A stretch of DNA of 64,000 nucleotides from Macrostomum hystrix (taxonomy: Eukaryota; Platyhelminthes; Macrostomidae): assembly GCA_950097015.1 (NCBI GenBank), contig CATNEN010000024.1:4326501-4390500 (forward strand), in the 5' to 3' direction. Position 1 is the first letter of the stretch, and every line of letters starts with the position of its first letter. Below are positions 11,266 to 20,200 of the stretch, in pieces. A program made the position numbers and the translations under genes. The notes under the pieces were generated by a model. It made no database searches, was not told where the DNA came from, and worked only from the letters and a program-made list of their open reading frames with translations.

Positions 11266-14200
11266 ATGGCTCAAAGCTTCTGGGCAATGAGCCACAGCCT
11301 GATGATTGCCATCGCCCTGCTCACCGGCTTCTGTCCTAGCCTCGCCGCGGGCGACAGTGGACTGTTCGCGGGCGTCGGGCTGGCCGACATCACCGGACCT
11401 GCAGGCGAAGTGCCGATGGTGAGACATTCATGATCCTGCAGTGCATGATCTAACTCGATTCTTTAGTGAGCCTCTGCTACCTCCTTCCCGATCCTACAAT
11501 GTGCCTCTGCTACCTCCTTCCCGATCCTACAATGTGCCTCTGCTACCTGTTCCAGATCCTACAATGTGCCTCTGCTACCTCCTTCCCGATCCTTCAATGT
11601 GCCTCTGCTACCTCCTTCCCGATCCTACAATGTGCCTCTGCTACCTCCTTCCCGATCCTTCAATGTGCCTCTGCTACCTGTTCCAGATCCTTCAATGAGC
11701 TTCTGCTACCTGTTCCTCATCCTACAATGTGCCTCTGCTACCTGTTCCCGATCCTTCAATGAGCCTCTGCTACCTCCTTCCCGATCCTTCAATGAGCCTC
11801 TGCTACCTGTTCCCGATCTTACAATGAGTCTCTGCTACCTGTATCCGATCCTTCAATGAGCCTCTGCTACCTGTTCCCAACCCGATTTCCGAGGCGATTG
11901 TATTTTATTAAAATTACTGTACACCTGACTCAGTAAGCTAATTTCGCACTCAACACGCCCGCATACAGATGGGCTATGCCAAGGCTTCGCAGAAAACGGC
12001 CGGCATTCACATCCGTCTGTTCGCCAGGGCGTTCGTATTTCGCGACCGCTCAGGCGGAACAGTCGCCTACGTCAACGTTGATGCGGCGATGGTGTCCCAG
12101 ATGGTCAAGCTGAGGGTGAGCTGCCTCTCTGTGATTTCCTCTACACTACTATTCAAGTTAGTAGTACTGTCATGTGCAAGCAAGTAGCAGTTGTGCAGCA
12201 AAATTCTAAATAATACTGCTACAAGCTTAAAGAAAATCCACTTGATAAAAACATGTGAATTCCAAAGGGCAGTATTTTTTAAGTATTTTATTTAGGGCAG
12301 CAAAACAGAAAGCCGTTAAAATATTAAACAATATAACTAATGTTAACGGAGTACGTTCGTACGATGAAGTGACTTCAAAGCAGGTATGATTCTCAGCGAA
12401 GAGAAAATCACATTTTCGGAGAACTTCCTTTTGAACAGCAGCAGTAAAATTGAACACTCATCCATGGAGCGTAGTTTTTTTAGGAGCTGTATTCTAAACT
12501 CTTAAATAGACAATGAACAACACAACTAATAATATATTAATAATGTAATTTAACATTTAGGGGATGGTGTGGCTAAGATTAACAAGCGACAGCCGTTCTC
12601 TTTCAAATAGAAGTTCCACTGGTACTTTTTAACACCTGACTCCAAGAACAGCGTTTTCTACTTCTAAAACCAAAGCCAAAACTAGAAACTGAAATCGTGG
12701 CAGAAGTTCTTTTAAATTTTCTTCAAATTTGAACAACAAAGCCACAATCGCCAAGCTGCAGCCCAGGTCACAGTCTTAACCCAAGCGCTCCATCAAACGC
12801 TCAGCTGCATCTGGGCTGAAAAGCTCGTCAGTCTCGCTATAGTAGTAGCCCACCGAGTCATTCAGCAATGTCGGGCGCCAGTCCGGCGGGTGGCCAGCCG
12901 GCCAGACGGCCAGAACTAGGACTTGGCGCCAGCGACGGCGCTGTCTCTGCCGAAGGTTGAACTCCAGCGCCAGGGTCTTTAGCCGACGGCCCTCGTTGCT
13001 CGCGGCTGCCAGGTCAACCACTTCCTGAACGAAGCGCTGCTGGATTTCTACGCTAATGTCCAGGTAGTGCCCAAAGAAGTAGATCTTGCTTACATTGTTT
13101 ACAGCTCTCTCGGTGTCCGGATCAATCGGATCAGTAGTGCCACTGGAAATGGCCGTGTCCAATTGCCAGTCCAAAGACTGAATCTGCTGATGCAGACTGC
13201 AAAGCTCGATAGAATCCGCTGGCGTCTGATTGAGCACGTTGATGTCTTCGATTTCCCAGTGACAGTACACTTCTGGGTTGTCGCAGAAGACCTCGTCTGG
13301 AAGGCGCAACAGCATCCTAGCGCTGAACATGCCATTCAATTCTATCGAAAACTCCTTCCGAATTTGATAATTAATCTTGGTCATGTCCTCATCAGAGGCA
13401 AGCGGAAAGTCTTCTTCCTCTTGAAGCAAGTTGCGCATACGAGCTCGCCCGGTTCTTCGACGACTTCGCTGGTTTAGCAACAGCAGCTGGCGAGAAAGGC
13501 TTCGAGAAAGCTTCTCAAGGTAGTCCAGGTGTCTTGCCATAAGGCGAGAGAGGTCCAGTAGCCGTTCATCCTTCATGCAAGACAGCTGCTTCAGCACGTG
13601 ATTAATAGAATGGCGCTCATAATTTGGCTCTTTAACATTGATTTCGTTGTTGATGTTTCCTTTGTTTAATTTCTCTATCATTTTTTACAGACCGACGGAA
13701 AACAATATAATTAACCTGTGTGTAAAGATATCCGCGAGTCCTGTGTGTCTGTGTTATGACGGAACAAAAATGGGTGACTGCTCTTATCTCTCACTCTGTC
13801 CAGCAGCACGCTAAAATAATCAATATTTTTGGGGGTAGGCCTAGCCCAGTCCATTTGCGTCATTAAACACAGTAATCAGTTTAGATAAGGCGTATTAGTG
13901 CAAGTGCAGTGGAAATTTCCATAATCGAGAGCGCTAAATGTACAAGTGCGCTGAAATTCTATCGATCCGCCATCACCCTTCCGCTGCGCTCAAACAACAG
14001 ATGTAACTTTGACGTTAATGCCGACAGTTCAATCCACCCACCAACCACAAAATTCCTGCCCCACTGACCAATCGGATTTCGCCACTTCAAACTAAAGAAG
14101 CGACCACCCCTACTCGCGATTCAAAAAGTGATGCTAAGATGCCTAAAGTAGCTGGATGGGCCATAGACTACGAGTATCTTTGACTGAGAATAATAAAATT

Positions 14201-17200
14201 GGTTCAGTTCATCCACTCGATTAACTTTAAGAACCCCTGCTCCTGATTATAATATAGTATTTTCATTTTTAGTATATGAGATAGATTCTACTCTATATAT
14301 TATCGACGAGCATAGTCTCTGTATATAGGGTATAGTGGGTTTACTCTGTGCCCCTACCTAGTGTGTCTAGTGCATCATAAATAAAGCTAGTAATCATGTG
14401 ATTTGAGATTTAGCAAGTTTCACAGATACTACATTAATGCATTTTATGTGCTTTATTTTATGAATAAACCTTTACAGCCCTTATAAAACAGCATTCAATA
14501 GGGAAAATTCCATTTCTACGATTGTACGAGTATTAAGGTGGTCTAAGTTGCTTTTGAATTTTTACTATCCAATCACAGGTAATAGAAATCCTCCAGTCGA
14601 AATTCGGCAACACCTACACGGAGAAAAACGTCCTGCTATCAGCTATTCACACTCACTCTGGGCCAGGCGGTTTCCATGGCTACACACTGTACGCGATTTC
14701 AACTCTGGGCTACATGGCCGACACGTTCGAGGCATTCTCAAACGGCATCGCCAGTGTAAGCATGTTTTCAGGCTTTCATTTGGATAGACTAGTGCTCCGT
14801 GCGTCCCCAGATCTCCATTTGTTGATGCACTTTTACTGTCAATACTCTCAGAGTTCAATGCTCTCAGAAAAAAATCAATCATCATCGCGCAGAGTATCGA
14901 GCAGGCCCACCTGTCCCTTCGGCCCACTCGTCTGTTCTACAACGAAGGCGAACTGACAAACAGCAGCGTTAGCCGCAGCCCCAGTTCCTACCTGTTAAAT
15001 CCGGCAGCTGAACGAGCCCACTACAATGGCGACGTTGACCGGACAATGCAGCTGGTGAAGCTGGTGGACAGCAGCACCGGGCAGCCGTTCGGTATGCTGA
15101 ACTGGTTCCCCGTGCACTGTACTAGCCTCAACAACACCAACCAGATGATCAGCGGCGACAACAAGGGCTGGGCAGCGCAGACTTTCGAACGCTACATGTC
15201 CAACGGAACCCAGCTGCCAGGTAAGCAGATAGTACTAATAATAATTGCAGGAGGGCTGTGGGCAATGGCACGTCATTTAATGACACTAGACGCGCAGCCA
15301 GCGAGGAGGCAATTCTGCCCATTTCGCTGACTCCTGAGCACACACGCACACTGATACTGTACGCAGGCATACGCTCACACAGGTGTGTACATCTGCCCTG
15401 ACTTTCTCATCGTCAGACAGTGTACACTCTCACTGTGCCTTGGATGTTGGCCCTCAAGGGCGTAAATTTCACAACAAGCCCCAAGCCTGCTCTTCGCGGC
15501 TGCGCCCCAAATGAATGTGGCCTCGCCGTGGAATCGAACTTAGGGACCTTGGTGCGAGAGGCAACGCGTTAACCGCTCTGCCACCGACCCACCCAGGCAA
15601 GCAGAAGTTTGTGGCTGCATTCTCCAACGCTAACGAAGGCGACGTCAGCCCAAACACGGCAGGGCCGCGATGCGTGGACACTGGAGAGCCGTGCGACATC
15701 ATCAGCAGCACCTGCGGCGGCCGGTCGCAGAAGTGCATCGCCTTCGGACCTGGACGAGACATGATTGACAGCGCCAGGATCATTGGGCTTCGGCAGTTTA
15801 ACAAGGCTTTGGCAAGTGGCCGCTATGGATATCGCTCGTATAGGGCCGAATCCACCCTCTAAGATCTTTCAGGCCTTGATTCATTTAGTTCGCGAAAGAA
15901 TTTAGGACCTTTTAGAGAAAAAAGCTGATAAAACTGGTCCAGGCATGCAATATCTACGATAATCTTGAGCGATCCTTCTATATTTTCCGGACAGCAAACA
16001 CCAGCTAAAAATAATGTTAGTGAGTCGAGCGTAAATCTACCGATCTAATTGGAGTTTGTAATGAGTTGTAATAAATTTGAACAAAAAACTGAGTTAAAAA
16101 TCAGTTTGTTGCCATTAGATTGAAGCATTTATACTAGTATTTATACTCATATTCCTCTAGTAACGTCTTAGAAGTCTTGACAATGAAATCATTCGAAACC
16201 AACGCTGCTGCCTATAGTTTGCGGAGCACAACTGCTAGCGTCGACCAGGTGAATTCAAACAACTCGGGCTGCTTGACCACGCGAGCTCGATGCTCTCGCC
16301 ATAGTTCGGCGCAGACGTTCGCTTTGTCAGCCACAGATCGCGATGCCTTGAGGCTTTCCAAGAACGAGGATTCCAAGGTGACGCGACAGGAGGCGGAGTA
16401 GTCCGCTGCGAACTTGCTCACGTCGCCATGGCGAAGGAAGTCTTCGTAGTAGGCTGAACGGTTCTGTGGAAGCTTCTCGACCCGCAGTAGCTCCAGACCC
16501 AGCGACTCGTACTGAGACGGCTCGCTCACCTCCTCCACCGACCTGAAGCATATTGGGACATTGAAGTCGATGAGCTCCTTTTGCTTGATGACGCCGCCTG
16601 CTAGCAGAGCCTCTGCAGCCTTATATATTTCGTCGAAAATGCTGCGAGACTTGCCCTGCGTTGATAGAAAATTTGCAGCCAGCACACCACCCTTGACGAG
16701 CTCCTTGGAGCGAGCCTCTAGGAAGCTCCTCCAGTCCTTGGCGGCCTGCTCTCTGAACGCTCGCTGCTCCTCGTCAGTGCCGAACATGGCGAAGCTGTGA
16801 TTAGCCAGCTTCACTGGCAGCATCGAGCACCAGTGCAGGCAGATGTTGGACATTCCGAGCTGCAGGCTGTTTGATGGTAACACCTGTGAGTGTGCGTCAT
16901 CACAAAATTGCGCGAATAATCAGTTTAAAAACCCAGACATTCCTAAGGTACGGCGTTACTGGTAAAAAGTTATCATGTGTCATGTGCAAAGAACTCATAG
17001 AATGAGTTGAGTCACTTTTGCTACACGATTGTGAAAACTTTCCTCACACCTTCGGCACTGACAAAAACAGTGGCAGCAGCGTCCTTATAGTTGAGTCTAT
17101 GGCAGTGTCAGTGCCCTACATCGGTGACAGTCCATGTTCACAGATTGGAAGGCCGCTAGCGACCACCCACCTGTTCGTAGAAGCTCATCCCTGAGGTGAC

Positions 17201-20200
17201 TGCGAACACTTCCGGGAGCTGGCGCAGGAACGATCGCTCATCTCCGTGCAGGAAGTTGAACAGCTCACTCCAGTGGTTGCTGGGCAAGTCGTTGAGCACA
17301 ACAAGCACCGAGCCGCAGCTCTCGGTGCCGTACTTGGCGCGCACCTGTCGGACGAGGTGAGAGATCGCGTCCGAGCTGTTCAGGCCGGTGCTGCAGCCAA
17401 AGTCAGCGATCACGAATGAGCTCGCAGACTTGCTGAGGTCCGATGAGTGCGCGGCCACCGCTGCGTCTAAGAATGGCTGAAAGAGAAGCAGAGCTCGCGA
17501 TTGATTTCGCGACTGAGCATTGTAGTCTGACTGCATCTTCAGGGTAGTAGACGCCATTTTTGCGTCCTGCGCTGCTGCCGCAATCGTGGCTGTTGTTGAG
17601 CGTTTGTTACAACAATGAGTCTCAGGTTTGTCCCGCTGCAGTGCGGTGCGTGTATATTATTGAGCTGATATCACATAATGCGAGCATTCGAAGCGCTCTC
17701 CGCTCCACTACGCTCGTATCTTGAAGCCTGTGTTTAGCCCTTTCATTTTAGTGTTCATGAAAATGAATGAGTATGCACTCATGTACACTGCTCGGTATCT
17801 GGTTAGCTTGTGTGTGGCTGTGCATGTGTGTTGTGACCATGCAAAACTTTTCTTTAACCTTTCAATTAGCAGGTGTTTTGTTTTGACTTTGAGTGTTTCG
17901 TAGCAATCCAACTGCAATTTTTCATAATAATAATAATAATAATTATTATTATTTCTTTTTTATTATTATTATTGCAGGAGGGCTGCGGGCAATGGCACAT
18001 CATTTAGTGACACTAGATTCGCAGCCAGCGAGGAGGCAATTCTGCCCATTTCGCTGACTCCTGAGCAAACACGCACTCAGATACTGAACGCAGGTATACA
18101 CTCACACGGGTGTGTACATCTGCCCTGACTTTCTCATCATCAGGCAGTGTACATTTGACTGTGCCTTGGAGGTTGGCCCTCAAGGGCGTAAATTGCACGA
18201 CACGCGGCTGCGCCCCAAATGAATGTGGCCTCGCCGTGGAATCGAACCTAGGGACCTTGGTGTGAGAGGCAAACGCGATAACCGCTCTGCCACCGCCCCC
18301 CAATGTGTCATCAATAAAACGATTACTACTTAGGGAGAAGAAGAATAGAATCACACCAAACCCAATTGGCCGGATGTACAGCCAGTTGCGCAACCGCAGT
18401 CCACGGGCTGTCAATGTACAACTGTTCAGTCCATGGACTGGTGGCCACCAGTGGCTCGTACCAGTGGGTACGAGCTTCTACATATTTTGCAGCTCAGAAA
18501 ACTGAATGAATTGGTGATTAACTGTGCCTTGCCAAGGACACAATTTATTTTCCCTGGCCTGTGACCTTTGTCCATGACCTCGGTCAGACATCGGAAAGTC
18601 CTCCCTGTATGGAGCAATCTCTCCTAGCATTATTTATTGGGTTTAGGACTTTATACGAGATACTGGTCCGAGGATTTTTGCGGATGAGGATAACGTTGAC
18701 CTTGCACTGCACAATATTTAGTCTTTGTTCGAGTCCGCTAGCCTCGAGGTGCCGGTGGACAGAATCAGCTACGTTCACCAGAATGTGGACATGACCAACT
18801 ACCAGCTGACTGTGAACGGCCAGCAGGTGCGCACCTGCAAGCCAGCCATGGGATTCAGCTTCGCGGCCGGCACCACGGATGGTCCGGGTGGTTTTGACTT
18901 CACCCAGGGCGACACCAGCGGCAATATGTTCTGGAACATTGTGCGCAGCGTGCTCAGCAAGCCCAACGCTGAGCAGGTGGAGTGTCAGAAGCCCAAGCCC
19001 ATACTTCTCAACACTGGCTACGTGAGTTTGGGCATGAACCTAATTGTGCTAAACTTTGCACCACGCTGATTGCCCCTAGCTTGCAAAATTTGAACCCCCC
19101 GCCATCAGATGACCTTCCCAACCGAATGGCAGCCAAGCGTTGTTGAGACGCAAATCGTTCGCATTGGTCCTCTGGCCCTTGTGGCCCTACCTGGCGAGTT
19201 CACCACAATGTCTGGGCGACGAGTGCGCCAAGCCGTGCAGTCGGCTTTAGAACAGAGCGGCATGCGCGACGCAACTGTGATTCTGGTTGGCCTCTCAAAC
19301 CTTTACTCGAGCTACATTGCCACTTATGAGGAGTATCAGGTTAGTTATATTTTGGCATAAAGAGAAAAAGTAAAAAATAAACGCCATGATAAGATTTTGG
19401 TACTAGCATTGTTGGCTGATATGGCCTCAGGGCAGTTGTTCTTTGATTATTGACATCTCTATACAATGTACTTTGCCTGCCATCTGTACACTATATTACA
19501 TGCTAATATGAATAGGCACAACGCTACGAAGCGGCTTCGACCATCTATGGACCGCACACACTGTCCGCCTACGTGGACCAGTTCAGCAAGCTGGCCAAAG
19601 CGCTGGCCACTAACTCGTCCGTGGACCCTGGCCCGCCGGTGCCCAACCTCTACGCCAAGATCAAGGGATATTCGTTTGTTACGCCCATCGTGTACGACGC
19701 TGTTGGAATCGGACGCAGCTTCGGCGAAGTGGTGACCCAACCAAATGCCGTCTATCACCCGGTGAGTTTTATACCGCCTAACAGGTTATCTGATGATCTT
19801 GATACTCAAAGGTGAATACAGGTTTATGTCTCGTAAATTGTACCTGACAGAGAGGGTCATTGCCACTAGTCAGAACTTTTAGATAAAGAATGTTGCTTGG
19901 TGTCTGGTAAAAACGCTGCAACTATTATTGGTTTTCAACTTCTATTTCAAACTAAGTAACTTCAATTTCGCCCGCGGGGAGGGGGATGCTCGTGTGTACC
20001 CGATGAGTAACTTCAATTTCGCCCGCGGGGAGGGGGATGCTCGTGTGTACCCGATGAGTAACTTCAATTTCGCCCGCGGGGAGGGGGATGCTCGTGTGTA
20101 CCCGATGAGTAACTTCGATTTCGCCCGCGGGGAGGGGGATGCTCGTGTGTACCCGATGAGTAACTTCGATTTCGCCCGCGGGGAGGGGGATGCTCGTGTG

